DNA from: an uncultured bacterium
Lineage (GTDB): Bacteria > Actinomycetota > Coriobacteriia > Coriobacteriales > Atopobiaceae
Length of the DNA stretch: 39,963 nucleotides
NCBI GenBank assembly: GCA_905215465.1
Contig: CAJMPT010000013.1
Location: 1 to 39,963 of the forward strand
Direction: 5' to 3'
The position numbers were made by a program, and so were the translations under genes. This document shows, piece after piece, positions 23,354 to 32,935 of this stretch. How positions within the stretch are numbered: the stretch's first letter is position 1; the number at the start of each line of letters is the position of its first letter. The notes under the pieces were generated by a model. The model was given only the letters and a program-made list of their open reading frames with translations, did not search any database and had not been told where the DNA came from.

Positions 23354-24787
23354 ATGCCGTCGCACATGTCACCACAGAAGAAGCCCAAGGCCACGCCTGA
23401 GAAGGGTCGCCGCCTCTGGATCGTGCCGGTCGCCATCGTGGGCGCGGCCGCCGTGGTCTACCTGGGCGGCGTTGCCGTCTTCAGCAACGTCTTCATGCCG
23501 CAGACCCGCCTCAACGGGCAAGACGTCTCGCTCATGGCCGTGGCAGACGCCGCAGAGCAGGCCGAGGGCCCGCTCTCGTCCTACTCCTTCCGCGTGACCG
23601 GAGACGGGCTTGACCTCACCATCGGCGCCGACGAGGCCGGGCTTGCCCGCGACGGGCAGGCCATGGCGAGGGAGGCCCTCGGGCAGCAGGGCGCCTGGGC
23701 GTGGCCGCTTGGCCTCACGGGCACGCGCGAGCTTGAGATAGAGTGCCCCGTCACCGCCGACGAGTCCAAGCTCGAGGCCCTTCTCGCCGACGCGGCACAG
23801 AAGGCGGCCGAAGCCGACCCGGACCAGAAGGACATCGCCTTTGACGAGGCCAGCGGCACCTACGTGCTGGCGGACGCCACGCTGGCGGCGCACCTGGACG
23901 CCAAGGCCGCGGCAGCCTACGTGGCCGGCGAGCTGGCCGACATGCCCGACTCCGTCACCCTGGGCGACGAGAGCCTTGCCGGCGGCTCCGAGCTCCGCGA
24001 CCAGCTTGCCCGCCTCAACTCCTACGTTGGCGCCACGCAGACGCTCACCCTGGGCGGCAACGAGGCGGCAACCGTTGACGCCACGCGCATCTCCGGCTGG
24101 CTCTCCGAGGGGCAGGACGGCTCAGTCACCCTGGACAGGGAAGCCATCACCTCCTGGTGCCGCGGCGAGCTCTCGGACCAGCTGGACACCGTGGGCAAGG
24201 AGCGCACCTACACGCGCCCGGACGGCAAGGTCATCACCGTCTCCGGCGGCATCTACGGCTGGAGCATCGACGGCGCCGCCTTGGCCGATCAGATCGCGGC
24301 CGCCCTTGAGGCCGGAGCCGCCGGCACCATAGAGATACCCTGCGTCTCCAGCGCCGTGACGGTCAACCCCGGTGGCCAGGACTGGGGCGCCCGCTACATC
24401 GACGTGGACCGCGCCGAGCAGCACGCCCGCTTCTACGGCGACGACGGCTCCATCATCTGGGAGTCCGACGTGGTCACCGGCCAGCCCAACAAGGGGCACG
24501 ACACCCCCGAGGGCGTCTGGTCCATCACCAGCCGCGAACACGGCGACATCAACCTGCGCGGCCCCGTGGGAGACGACGGCGAGCCCGAGTGGGACAGCCA
24601 CGTGCAGTACTGGATGGGCGTCGTCGGCAGCCGCGTGGGCTTCCACAACGCCCCTTGGCGCTCGCAGTTTGGCGGCAACATCTACACCTGGTACGGAAGC
24701 CACGGTTGCATCAACCTCAGCATGGAGATGGCCGACGCCCTCTACAACGTCATCCAGGTGGGCGACGTCTGCATCGTCCACGACTAG
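23354..24787 (+). CDS. L,D-transpeptidase (YkuD) with peptidoglycan-binding-like domains
   Basis: Cell-wall enzyme forming 3-3 cross-links or attaching proteins to peptidoglycan. The 477 residues have a short basic cytoplasmic N-terminus, one membrane anchor (about 22-47, IVPVAIVGAAAVVYLGG), two repeated extracellular modules of the PG_binding_4 type (about 55-340; note the paired QTRLNGQDVS and SGGIYGW segments) and a C-terminal YkuD domain (about 345-477). The catalytic motif is SHGCINL, with H450 and nucleophile C452, preceded by GFHNAPW. The ATG at 23354 has AAGGA 12 bases away, a long spacing; a second ATG at 23366 is possible. The anchor identifies it as a type II membrane protein. It ends at a strong terminator. 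Confidence 0.92.
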   Translation: MPSHMSPQKKPKATPEKGRRLWIVPVAIVGAAAVVYLGGVAVFSNVFMPQTRLNGQDVSLMAVADAAEQAEGPLSSYSFRVTGDGLDLTIGADEAGLARDGQAMAREALGQQGAWAWPLGLTGTRELEIECPVTADESKLEALLADAAQKAAEADPDQKDIAFDEASGTYVLADATLAAHLDAKAAAAYVAGELADMPDSVTLGDESLAGGSELRDQLARLNSYVGATQTLTLGGNEAATVDATRISGWLSEGQDGSVTLDREAITSWCRGELSDQLDTVGKERTYTRPDGKVITVSGGIYGWSIDGAALADQIAAALEAGAAGTIEIPCVSSAVTVNPGGQDWGARYIDVDRAEQHARFYGDDGSIIWESDVVTGQPNKGHDTPEGVWSITSREHGDINLRGPVGDDGEPEWDSHVQYWMGVVGSRVGFHNAPWRSQFGGNIYTWYGSHGCINLSMEMADALYNVIQVGDVCIVHD

Positions 24788-24834
24788 CGCAGAGTCGCCC
24801 GGGCCTTCCCCCCACGGCTTCCCAATGCAAGCAT

Positions 24835-24873
24835 AATCCCCTGGGCCGCACGTCCGCAGCCCAGGGGATTTTT
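24835..24873. terminator. Intrinsic terminator between the L,D-transpeptidase and ffh genes
   Basis: AATCCCCTGGGC (24835-24846) pairs perfectly with GCCCAGGGGATT (24859-24870) and runs into TTTTT. The convergent position and leading A's let it serve the plus strand strongly and the ffh operon weakly. Confidence 0.9.
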
Positions 24874-24939
24874 CGTCAGTCGAAAAGTGCTGCGTGGCCG
24901 AAGGGGCCCGCGCCCGCAACGGCCCAATGGCGGCGCAGC

Positions 24940-26316
24940 CTACCAGCCCCTTCCGCCCATGCCCATGTTGCGCATCATGTTGCCCATGCTGCGGCGGGCC
25001 TTCTTGGAGTTGCCGGCGGACATCATGCCGCGCATCTTGCCCATCATCTTGTTCATCTCGCCCCACTGCTTGATGAGCTGGTTGACCTCCTGGACGGAGC
25101 GGCCCGATCCGGCGGCGATGCGCTTGCGGCGCTGGCCGTTGATGACCTTGGGCTTGGCGCGCTCCTCCTTGGTCATGGAGAAGATGATGGCCTCAATGCG
25201 CGTGAGCTGGGAATCGTCCAGGTTGGCGCCGGGCGCCTGGGCCATGGCGCGGTCCATGCCGGGAATCATGCTGGCGATCTTCTGCAGGCCGCCCATCTTG
25301 CGGATCTGCTGCATCTGGGCGAGCATGTCGTCCATCGTGAAGCCCTCGCGCAGCATGCGCTCGGCGTCGGCCGCCTGCTGCTCGTCGGCCACCTTCTGGG
25401 CCTGCTCGATGATGCCCACCACGTCGCCCATGCCCAGGATGCGCTTGGCCATGCGATCGGGGTGGAAGACCTCCAGCGAGTCGGGCTTCTCGCCCATGGA
25501 GACGAACTTGATGGGCTTGCCGGTGACCTCGCGGACGGAGAGCGCGCCGCCGCCGCGGGCGTCGCCGTCGAGCTTGGACATGATGACGCCGTCAAAGTCC
25601 ACGCGGTTGGCAAACTCGGTCACCACGTTGACGATGTCCTGGCCGGTCATGGCATCCACGACCATGAGGATCTGGTCGGGCTTGACCGCCTGCTTGATAG
25701 CGACGGCCTCCTCCATCATCTCCTCGTCGATCTGCAGGCGGCCGGCGGTGTCCACGATGACGATGTCGTTAAGGTGGTCGATTGCCTCGCGGATGGCGCC
25801 GGAGGCCACCTTGACGGCGTCCTTGCCATCGCCGCGAAAGACCGAGACGCCGATCTCGCCGCCGAGGGTGGCCAGCTGGTCGGCAGCGGCCGGGCGGTGC
25901 GTGTCGCAGGCGGCCAGAAGCGGGCTGTGGCCCTGGCTCTTGAGCAGGTAGGCAAGCTTGGCGGAGGCCGTGGTCTTGCCGGAGCCCTGCAGGCCCACCA
26001 TCATGATGACGTTGGGCGTGCGGTTCTGGGCCAGGACAAGCTTGGACTCGGTGGAGCCCAGAAGCTGCGTGAGCTCGTCGAGCACGATGCGGACGACGTT
26101 TTGGGAGGGCGTCAGGGAGTCCAGGACCTCGGAGGTCATGCACTTCTCCTTGCAGCGTCCCACAAACTGCTTGACCACGCGGAAGTTGACGTCTGCCTCG
26201 AGAAGCGCCATGCGGATCTCGCGCATGGCGAGGTTGATGTCGTCCTCGGTCAGGCGGCCCTTGCCGCGCAGCTTGTCGAAGGTGTCCTGGAGGCGGTCGG
26301 AGAGCGAGTTGAACAT
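24940..26316 (-). CDS. ffh: Signal recognition particle protein Ffh
   Basis: GTPase of the SRP that recognises signal sequences on nascent chains and delivers ribosomes to FtsY at the membrane. The 458 residues show the N domain (1-95), the G domain with GLQGSGKT (108-115), DTHRPAAADQL, DTAGRLQ and the SKLDGDARGGGALS segment, and the methionine-rich M domain (about 300-458) with MDDMLAQMQQIRKMGG and GSGRSVQEVN, the RNA-binding part. The tail is unusually Met/Gly-rich (NMMRNMGMGGRGW). The ATG is 3 bases after the ftsY stop, with GAAGGG before it. It ends the large leftward supercluster; no rpsP follows, unlike many genomes. Confidence 0.97.
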   Translation of the reverse strand: MFNSLSDRLQDTFDKLRGKGRLTEDDINLAMREIRMALLEADVNFRVVKQFVGRCKEKCMTSEVLDSLTPSQNVVRIVLDELTQLLGSTESKLVLAQNRTPNVIMMVGLQGSGKTTASAKLAYLLKSQGHSPLLAACDTHRPAAADQLATLGGEIGVSVFRGDGKDAVKVASGAIREAIDHLNDIVIVDTAGRLQIDEEMMEEAVAIKQAVKPDQILMVVDAMTGQDIVNVVTEFANRVDFDGVIMSKLDGDARGGGALSVREVTGKPIKFVSMGEKPDSLEVFHPDRMAKRILGMGDVVGIIEQAQKVADEQQAADAERMLREGFTMDDMLAQMQQIRKMGGLQKIASMIPGMDRAMAQAPGANLDDSQLTRIEAIIFSMTKEERAKPKVINGQRRKRIAAGSGRSVQEVNQLIKQWGEMNKMMGKMRGMMSAGNSKKARRSMGNMMRNMGMGGRGW

Positions 26317-26319
26317 GCG

Positions 26320-27219
26320 TTACATCCCTTCACCAACGAGCGCGGCACAGAAGTCGTGCGCGTCGAAGGACTGCAGGTCGTCGATGGACTCGCCCACGCC
26401 AATGCGGTAGATGGGCAGGCCCAGCTGGCTGGAGACGGCAAGGGCGATGCCGCCCTTGGCGGTGCCGTCGAGCTTGGTGATGACGAGGCCGTCCAAGTCC
26501 AGGGCGTCGTTGAACTCCTTGGCCTGGTTGAGGCCGTTCTGGCCGGTGGTGGCGTCGATGACGAGAACCACGCTCACGGGCATGGCGGCGCGCTTGCGGG
26601 TGACGTTGACCACCTTGGCGAGCTCCTGCATGAGGTCCGCGGAGGTGTGCAGGCGCCCTGCGGTGTCGATGAGCACGAGGTCGGACCCGCGACGCTCGGC
26701 CTCCTCGATGACGTCGTAGCAGACGCTCGCCGGGTCGCAGCCGCGCTCGCGCGTGATGACGTCCACACCGGCGCGCTCGCCCCAGACCTCGAGCTGCTCG
26801 ATGGCCGCGGCACGGAAGGTGTCGGCGCCGCCCAAAAGCACGCTCTTGCCCTCCCCCACGGCGCGACCGGCGAGCTTTCCGCAGGTGGTGGTCTTGCCGG
26901 CGCCGTTGATGCCCACAAAGAGCACGCACGACGGGGTGTCGTCGAAGGGGTCGCGTTCGGGCTTGGGGAACTCCGCGGCAAGGCGGTCGGCCAGGGCGCC
27001 CTTGAGCTGGTTCGCGCGGGTGAGGCCCTTCTTGGCCGCGAGCTCGCGCAGGTCGTCGGATACGCTGAGGGCGAGCTCGGCGCCCATGTCGCCCATGACG
27101 AGGGTGTCCTCGAGGTCCTCCCAGAAGGACTCGTCCACCTCGCCGCCCATGTAGAAGACCTCGGAGAGTGCCTCGCGGGAGCGCTCGAGGCCGTGCTTCA
27201 GGCTGTCAAGGAAGCCCAT
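26320..27219 (-). CDS. ftsY: SRP receptor FtsY
   Basis: Membrane-associated GTPase that pairs with Ffh to dock translating ribosomes on the translocon. At 299 residues it is the short form, lacking the acidic A domain found in E. coli; MGFLDSLKHGLERSREALSE provides the amphipathic N-terminal helix for membrane contact. The G domain includes GINGAGKTT (103-111), DTFRAAAIEQL, DTAGRLHTSADLM and TKLDGTAKGGIAL. The ATG shares one base with the smc stop (TGATG), so the two genes are tightly coupled, and ffh follows after 3 bases. Linking smc, ftsY and ffh is typical of Firmicutes and actinobacteria. Confidence 0.97.
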   Translation of the reverse strand: MGFLDSLKHGLERSREALSEVFYMGGEVDESFWEDLEDTLVMGDMGAELALSVSDDLRELAAKKGLTRANQLKGALADRLAAEFPKPERDPFDDTPSCVLFVGINGAGKTTTCGKLAGRAVGEGKSVLLGGADTFRAAAIEQLEVWGERAGVDVITRERGCDPASVCYDVIEEAERRGSDLVLIDTAGRLHTSADLMQELAKVVNVTRKRAAMPVSVVLVIDATTGQNGLNQAKEFNDALDLDGLVITKLDGTAKGGIALAVSSQLGLPIYRIGVGESIDDLQSFDAHDFCAALVGEGM

Positions 27220-30200
27220 CAGGCATCAACCACCTTTCCGGTTGCCTGGTCAAGTCTCTGCGAGACGACGTGGCTCACGCCGTCCGCCTGCATTGAGACG
27301 CCGTAGAGGACGTCGGCCTGCTCCATCGTACGCCTCTGGTGGGAGATGACGATGAGCTGGGTGGTCTCCTTGAGCTGCTCGATGGCGTCGAGCAGCTTGG
27401 AGAGGTTGGAGTCGTCGAGCGCGGCCTCGACCTCGTCGAAGACGTAGAACGGCACGGTGCGCACGCGGTAGACGGCAAACAGCAGCGCCAGGGCCGTAAG
27501 GCTCTTCTCGCCACCGCTCATGAGCATCATCTTGGAGATGCGCTTGCCGCGCGGCTGAGCCACGATCTCGATGCCCGTCTCGGCGAGGTTATCGGGGTCG
27601 GTCATCTCGATGTGGGCGGTGCCGCCGGGGAACAGCAGCGAGAAGATCTCGCCGAAGTTCTGGTTGACCTTGTCAAAGACCACGAGGAACCGGTTGCGCA
27701 TCTTGCGGTCGATGGCGGCGTTGATCTTGCGCAGGGAGTTGCGGGCGCCCTCGAGGTCCTCAACCTGCTCGGAGATGTAGTCCGCGCGCTCCTTGAGGCG
27801 CAGGTACTCGTCCATGGCCACCTCATTGACCGGGCCGATGCCCTCGATCTGGCGGCACAGGGAGGCCACCTGGCGCTCGGCGACCTCGCGGTCCTCGGGT
27901 GCGGGGATCTTGAGCGCCTCGTCGAGGATGGCGCCGGTGGCCGTGATGGCGTTGATGGCGCCCTCCACCTGGACCTCGAGCTTGCCCTTGTCCACGCGGA
28001 CGTCCGCGGCGGCGGTCTTGGCGCGCTCCAGCTCTACGCCGGCGGCGTTGACGGCCTCCTTGGCCTCGCCGATGGTGCGCTTGAGGGAGTCGGAGTCGGC
28101 CTCGGCCAGGGAGGCCCGGTCCTTCAGGCGGGCGGCCCAGTCAAGGGCGCGCTCGCGGATGGCCTGGTAGCGGTCGTGCAGCGGGTCGACGCGCAGGCGT
28201 ACCACGTCGAGCGAGCGGCTGCCGCGCTCCGTAACGGCGATCTTCTCGTCAAGCTCGGAGACGCGAGACATGCAGTCGGCCGTGCGGGTGCGCAGGTTGG
28301 CCACGCGCTCCTTGGCCATTGCCAGCTCAAGGCGGGCGTCGGAGAGCTCGTGGTTGGCGCGGCCCGCCTCGCGGGCGGCCTCCTGCTGCTCCGTCGTGCG
28401 GTCCTTGAGCTCGGCGGCAAGCCTCTCGGCGCGCTCGGTGGCGGCACGGGCGGCGGCGCGGTGCTCCTCGATGTGCTCGCGGGCCTCTGCGGCGCGCGCC
28501 TGCGAGGCCTCGCGCTTCTTGGTCACTTGGACCTTCTCGGAGTTGGCGGAGTTGAGCTGGGCCTGGAGGCGGCCGCGCTCGGAGGTGACGGAGGTGAGCT
28601 CGCCGGAGAGGCGGGCCACGTCGCCCTTGGCCGCGGCCTGAGCGTCACGGGCCTCGGCGAGCGCCAGCTCGGCGGCGCGCACGGCCTCGCCGGCGGTCTC
28701 CAGGGCGCTCTCGAGCTCGGGCATGCCGGAGGCGAGCGAGCGAATGCGACGCTTGCGCTCCAGGGCGCCGGCCTCGTTGGAGGGCACGTTGCCCACGTGG
28801 ACGCGGCCGTCAGGCAGGACGACGACGCCATCGGCGGTGACGTAGGTGAGGGCGGGCGCCTGCTGGTGGGCCTCCACGGCCGCAGTCGCGCTCTCCACCA
28901 AGCGCACGTCGCCCAGAAGCGCGGTCAGGACCTCGCGGGCCTCGTCGGCGATGCGCAGGCGGGAGACCAGCGGCTCGCCCGGGGCTCCCTCGGGGGCGGC
29001 GGCGCGGGCCACGTCACGGGCGATGAGCGTCGCGCGGCCGTCCACCCCGTCGAGCGCGAGCGCCGCCTCGGCCAGGCGGCCGGCAGAGGCGGCGTCGGCC
29101 ACCACGAAGGCGGCAAGGTCGTCGCCGAGCAGGCGCTCGACCAGGCCCTCGACCTCAGGCGTGGCGTCGATGAGGTCGGCCAGGCGGCAGTCGGCGGCCC
29201 CGGCCTCCTCAGTCTTGGCGAGCTTGGCCACAAGGGGGCTCGCCTTCTCCACGTCGGCGTCCACGGAGCGCAGGGCCTCGAGGGTGGCCTGGGCGCTGGA
29301 GAGGCGCTGGCGGCAGGCCGCCTCCTCGCGACGCGCGTCCTTGACCGCCATGTCGCGCGCGGGGACCGAGGCGGCCAGCTCCTGGGCCAGCTCCTGGGCA
29401 CCGGCAAGCTCGTCCTCGAGCTCCTCGGCGCGCTGCAGCCGCTCCACCAGGGCCTCCTCGGCCGTGCGTACCGCCTCCTCCAGCTGCGCCAGGCGCGAGG
29501 CGAACATCTGGTCCTCCACCTCGGCGTTGCCGATCTGGTCCTCGAGCTTGGCGTAGGCCAGGGTCTGGCGGTCGGACTCGCTACGCGCGCCTCTCTCCTC
29601 GGCCGTCAGGCGGCCAATCTGGGAGTCGAGCTCGCGGCGGCGGTCGGAGGCCTCGTGGGCGGTCTCGGAGAGGTCTTGGACCTTGGTGTGCAGGTCGGTC
29701 TCGCGCACGCCGGTGTCGGAGAGCTCGCCCGCCAGGCGCTCGTGCTCCAAGAGGGCGTCGGCGCGCTGCTTCTCCATGACGGAGAGCTGCATGCGCATCT
29801 CGGAGAGGCGAGAAACCATGTTCTTGCCCTTCTCCTCGAGGAGGCGCATGTCGGAGTCCATGCGGCCGAGGATGTCCTGCATGCGGCGGCGCTGCTCGCC
29901 GAGGTCGCCCACGAAGAGGCCCTTCTGCTCGAGCAGGGACTGGAGCTTCTCGAGCTCGCGGCTCTTCTCGTCAAAGCGGTACTGGGCGAGCTCAATGGCG
30001 GCGTCGGCCTCCTTGCCGCGGGCCTCCAGACGCAGGTAGCCCTGCTGGAGCTGGCGCAGGTCGTCCACAGCGAGCTGGATGGTGAGGTCTGAGAGCTGGG
30101 AGTTGAGCTCGCGGGCGCGCTTGGCCTTGTCCACCTGGCGCTCGAGGGGCTTGAGCTGGCGGGAGATCTCCCTCGAGAGGACCTTGGCGCGGGCGAGGTT

Positions 30201-30758
30201 CTCGTCCATGGAGGCGAGCTTGCGCATGCTGCGCTGCTTGCGGCGGCGGTGCTTGGAGATGTCCGCGGCCTCCTCGATGAGCTCGCGGCGCTCCTCGGGG
30301 CGGCTGGAGAGAATGGAGTCCAGCTTGCCCTGGGAGATGATGGAGTGGGTGTCCTTGCCCAGGCCGGAGTCGTGCAGGATGTCCTGGACGTCCATGAGGC
30401 GGCTGGGGGCGCCGTTGATGAGGTACTCGGACTCGCCGGAGCGGTACATGCGGCGCGTGATGCCCACCTCGGAGAAGTCGATGGGCAGCGTGTGGTCAGA
30501 GTTGTCGAGCACGAGGGTCACCTCGGCCACGCCGACGGCCCCGCGCGCGGAGGAGCCCGAGAAGATGACGTCCTCCATGGCCTGGCCGCGCAGCATCTTT
30601 GCGCTCTGCTCGCCCAGGACCCACAGGATGGAGTCGGAAACGTTGGACTTGCCCGAGCCGTTGGGCCCCACCACCACGGTGAGGCCCGGGTCAAAGACCA
30701 TCTGGGTCTTGTCGGCAAAGGACTTGAAGCCCTTGAGCGTGAGTGACTTGAGATACAC
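27219..30758 (-). CDS. smc: Chromosome partition protein SMC
   Basis: Condensin ATPase that loops and organises the chromosome. The 1179 residues are full length. The N-terminal head has GFKSFADKT and Walker A GPNGSGKS (31-38). Long coiled coils (about 170-500 and 680-1000) flank a hinge (about 510-670, DLIDATPEVEGLVERLLGDDL onward). The C-terminal head has the ABC signature LMSGGEKSLTALALLF (about 1080) and Walker B FYVFDEVEAALDD. The arms are unusually rich in Ala, Glu and Arg, as expected from the GC content. It lies 42 bases after rnc and overlaps ftsY by one base. ScpA and ScpB are not in the window. Confidence 0.97.
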   Translation of the reverse strand: MYLKSLTLKGFKSFADKTQMVFDPGLTVVVGPNGSGKSNVSDSILWVLGEQSAKMLRGQAMEDVIFSGSSARGAVGVAEVTLVLDNSDHTLPIDFSEVGITRRMYRSGESEYLINGAPSRLMDVQDILHDSGLGKDTHSIISQGKLDSILSSRPEERRELIEEAADISKHRRRKQRSMRKLASMDENLARAKVLSREISRQLKPLERQVDKAKRARELNSQLSDLTIQLAVDDLRQLQQGYLRLEARGKEADAAIELAQYRFDEKSRELEKLQSLLEQKGLFVGDLGEQRRRMQDILGRMDSDMRLLEEKGKNMVSRLSEMRMQLSVMEKQRADALLEHERLAGELSDTGVRETDLHTKVQDLSETAHEASDRRRELDSQIGRLTAEERGARSESDRQTLAYAKLEDQIGNAEVEDQMFASRLAQLEEAVRTAEEALVERLQRAEELEDELAGAQELAQELAASVPARDMAVKDARREEAACRQRLSSAQATLEALRSVDADVEKASPLVAKLAKTEEAGAADCRLADLIDATPEVEGLVERLLGDDLAAFVVADAASAGRLAEAALALDGVDGRATLIARDVARAAAPEGAPGEPLVSRLRIADEAREVLTALLGDVRLVESATAAVEAHQQAPALTYVTADGVVVLPDGRVHVGNVPSNEAGALERKRRIRSLASGMPELESALETAGEAVRAAELALAEARDAQAAAKGDVARLSGELTSVTSERGRLQAQLNSANSEKVQVTKKREASQARAAEAREHIEEHRAAARAATERAERLAAELKDRTTEQQEAAREAGRANHELSDARLELAMAKERVANLRTRTADCMSRVSELDEKIAVTERGSRSLDVVRLRVDPLHDRYQAIRERALDWAARLKDRASLAEADSDSLKRTIGEAKEAVNAAGVELERAKTAAADVRVDKGKLEVQVEGAINAITATGAILDEALKIPAPEDREVAERQVASLCRQIEGIGPVNEVAMDEYLRLKERADYISEQVEDLEGARNSLRKINAAIDRKMRNRFLVVFDKVNQNFGEIFSLLFPGGTAHIEMTDPDNLAETGIEIVAQPRGKRISKMMLMSGGEKSLTALALLFAVYRVRTVPFYVFDEVEAALDDSNLSKLLDAIEQLKETTQLIVISHQRRTMEQADVLYGVSMQADGVSHVVSQRLDQATGKVVDA

Positions 30759-30800
30759 GGCCTGGTGCCTTTCGTGCGTCCGAGCTGCGATTGGTTTGCG

Positions 30801-31523
30801 CTAGTTGGTGATGCCCTCGCCCTCGAAGTCCTCCGGGGCGTTGTAGCCCATGCGCACGAGGGCGTCCGCGGCGGCGGCGCTCTCGGAGGACTTCTTGGAG
30901 GATCCCTGGCCCTTGCCCACGCGTCGGCCCTCAACCATCACGACGGAGGTGAAGGTGGGGTCGTGCGCCGGACCCTCCTCACCCAGGAGCTTGTACTCCG
31001 GGGCACAGTGCATGTCTCGCTGGACGACCTCCTGGATGCGGGACTTGGGGCTTATGGGCTTGCGGGCGAGCTCCGGGGACATGTGGGGCTCCAAGGTGCG
31101 CAGGACGAAGTCGTGCGTCACGTCAAAGCCCGCGTCCAGGTAGAGGGCGCCCACGATGGACTCGTAGACGTTCTCGAGCGCGGAGTGCATGCCGCGCGCC
31201 CCGGTGCCGCGCTCGGACTCGCCCATGAGGATGAGCGGGGCCAGGCCCAGCTGCTCTGCCACCGGCGAGAGCATCTGGCCCGAGACGAGCGAGATCTTGA
31301 GCTGCGTGAGCTGGCCCTCGTCCATGCCCGGGAAGCGCTCGAAGAGGTCGGTGGCCACCATGGCCCCCAGGATGGAGTCTCCCAGGAACTCGAGGCGCTC
31401 GTAGGAGGCCGAGACGGGCCTTCCCTCCACGGCGGAGGGGTGCGTGAGGGCGGAGGCTATGAGGTTCTTGTCGGCAAAGACGTGGTCGACGATGCGCTCG
31501 GCCTCGGCGATTCTCTTGTGCAT
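30801..31523 (-). CDS. rnc: Ribonuclease III
   Basis: Double-strand-specific endonuclease that processes rRNA precursors and structured mRNAs. The 240 residues have the catalytic domain with signature ERLEFLGDS (42-50) and the later acidic pair in ALENVYESIVGALYLDAG (about 113-130), followed by a double-stranded RNA-binding domain (about 160-230) with PKSRIQEVVQRD and GKGQGSSKKSSESAAAADAL. The start is set at the ATG at 31523; a TTG two codons earlier (31529) is in frame and the ribosome site is weak for both. It lies 21 bases after acpP. The acpP-rnc-smc order is a conserved arrangement. Confidence 0.96.
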   Translation of the reverse strand: MHKRIAEAERIVDHVFADKNLIASALTHPSAVEGRPVSASYERLEFLGDSILGAMVATDLFERFPGMDEGQLTQLKISLVSGQMLSPVAEQLGLAPLILMGESERGTGARGMHSALENVYESIVGALYLDAGFDVTHDFVLRTLEPHMSPELARKPISPKSRIQEVVQRDMHCAPEYKLLGEEGPAHDPTFTSVVMVEGRRVGKGQGSSKKSSESAAAADALVRMGYNAPEDFEGEGITN

Positions 31524-31544
31524 CTTCAAGGGCGTGCCCCCGGC

Positions 31545-31784
31545 CTAGAGCTCGGCGGCGATGGCGTCGACGGCCTGGCCGATGGTGGCGATGGACTGGA
31601 CGGCGTCGTCGTCAAACTGCATGTCGAGCTCGTCCTCGAGGGCGGTCACGAGCTCCAGGAGGTCAAAGGAGTCGGCGCCGAGGTCCTTGAAGCTGGTCTG
31701 CTCGGTGAGCTCGGTGCCATCGGCGATGTCCAGCGTGTCATTGACGACCTCGATGACCTTCTGAAGAATGGCGTCACGGTCCAT
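31545..31784 (-). CDS. acpP: Acyl carrier protein
   Basis: Small acidic carrier that holds growing fatty acyl chains on a 4'-phosphopantetheine arm during type II fatty acid synthesis. The 79 residues give the four-helix ACP pattern with the attachment site S39 in GADSFDLLELV. The usual DSL is DSF here, an accepted variant. AAGGAGG lies immediately upstream of the ATG, a strong ribosome site fitting high expression. It sits between plsX and rnc, the usual location, and PlsX uses acyl-ACP made on this carrier. Confidence 0.96.
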   Translation of the reverse strand: MDRDAILQKVIEVVNDTLDIADGTELTEQTSFKDLGADSFDLLELVTALEDELDMQFDDDAVQSIATIGQAVDAIAAEL

Positions 31785-31846
31785 GGTTCCTCCTTGGATG
31801 GGGCGCGTGCCCCGGGTGAGTTGAGTTAGCCCTTTGATTCTACCCG

Positions 31847-32836
31847 TTAGCCCGCGATCTCGCAGGCCTGGGCGATCTTCTCGCAGAGGTTGGCGCGGGC
31901 GTATGCGGCGCAGGAGAGCGTTCCGGCGCAGACGGCCTCGGCGGAGGTGGCGCCATGTCCCTTGACCACGGGGGCGCGCAGGCCCAGCAGGATGGCGCCG
32001 CCGTACTCGGCGCCGGAGAGCTCGCCCGCCATGGCCTTGAGCGGGCCGGCGAGAAGCGCGGCGCCCAGCTTGGCGCCCAGCGAGCCCTTCATGGCGGCCT
32101 TCACGCGCGAGAGCACGAACTTGCCGGTGCCCTCGATGGTCTTGAGGCAGACGTTGCCGGTGAAGCCGTCGCAGACGATGACGTCAAAGCGGTCTCCCAG
32201 GACGTCCGTGCCCTCCGCGTTTCCTGCAAACCCACAGTTGCCGTTGGCCAGGGCCTCGTGGTAGGCAAGGGCCATCTCGGAGCCCTTGGTGTCCTCGCTT
32301 CCGTTGCACAGAAGCCCCACGCGCGCGTCGGAGACGCCCAGGGCAACCTCGGCAAAGGCGCGTCCCATGTGGGCGAACTGCACCATGACCTCGGGCTTGA
32401 CATCCGCGTTTGCGCCCATGTCCAAAAAGATGGTCTTGTGGCTGCCCAGGCCCGGGAAGGGCAGGGAGAGCGCCGGGCGCTTGACGCCCTTGATGCGGCC
32501 AACGCCAAAGGTGGCGGCGGTGAGCACGGCGCCGGTGGAGCCGGCCGAGAAGAGGCCGTCCGCCTCGCCGGCGCGCACGGCGGCCGCCGCACGGACGATG
32601 GAGGCGTCCTTCTTCTGGCGCACGGCGCTTGCGGGGTGCTCGGCCATGCCGATGACCTCGGTGGTCACCAGGGCGCGGGCGCGCTCGTGGGAGGCGCAGT
32701 AGGGCTCCACGACGTCGGCCGAGCCGGCGAGAAGCACGTTGAGCTCGGGGTCGGCGGCCAGGGCACGGGTCACGCCCTCCAGAAGGACCGCGGGCTCCTT
32801 GTCGGCACCCATGACGTCGACGCAGATGGTGGTCAT
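31847..32836 (-). CDS. plsX: Phosphate acyltransferase PlsX
   Basis: Converts acyl-ACP and phosphate into acyl-phosphate, the acyl donor for PlsY in phospholipid synthesis. The 329 residues match family length. Recognisable blocks are CVDVMGADKEP at the start, SIVRAAAAVRAGEADGLFSAGSTGAVLTAA (about 80-110), LDMGANADVKPE, LCNGSEDTKGSE and CDGFTGNVCLKTIEG (about 220), ending LGLRAPVVKGHGATSA. The ATG at 32836 has AGGAG 5 bases upstream; an open frame continuing to 32887 crosses the terminator after rpmF and is not used. It is a peripheral membrane enzyme. Its neighbours rpmF and acpP are the classical rpmF-plsX-acpP block. Confidence 0.96.
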   Translation of the reverse strand: MTTICVDVMGADKEPAVLLEGVTRALAADPELNVLLAGSADVVEPYCASHERARALVTTEVIGMAEHPASAVRQKKDASIVRAAAAVRAGEADGLFSAGSTGAVLTAATFGVGRIKGVKRPALSLPFPGLGSHKTIFLDMGANADVKPEVMVQFAHMGRAFAEVALGVSDARVGLLCNGSEDTKGSEMALAYHEALANGNCGFAGNAEGTDVLGDRFDVIVCDGFTGNVCLKTIEGTGKFVLSRVKAAMKGSLGAKLGAALLAGPLKAMAGELSGAEYGGAILLGLRAPVVKGHGATSAEAVCAGTLSCAAYARANLCEKIAQACEIAG

Positions 32837-32879
32837 GCTTTCTCCTTCTTTTGCGGGGCCATGCGCCCGCGCCTCGTAG

Positions 32880-32914
32880 CTAAACAAAAGAGGCCGACCA
32901 CGCGGCCGGCCTCT
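32880..32914 (-). terminator. Intrinsic terminator or attenuator between rpmF and plsX
   Basis: On the minus strand AGAGGCCG and CGGCCTCT (arms at 32907-32914 and 32889-32896) form a perfect 8-base stem followed by TTTTGTTT. It lies 22 bases after the rpmF stop, so part of the rpmF transcription would stop before plsX, keeping L32 output above that of the lipid genes. Confidence 0.75.
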
Positions 32915-32935
32915 CTAGCATGCTGTGTGATGTCA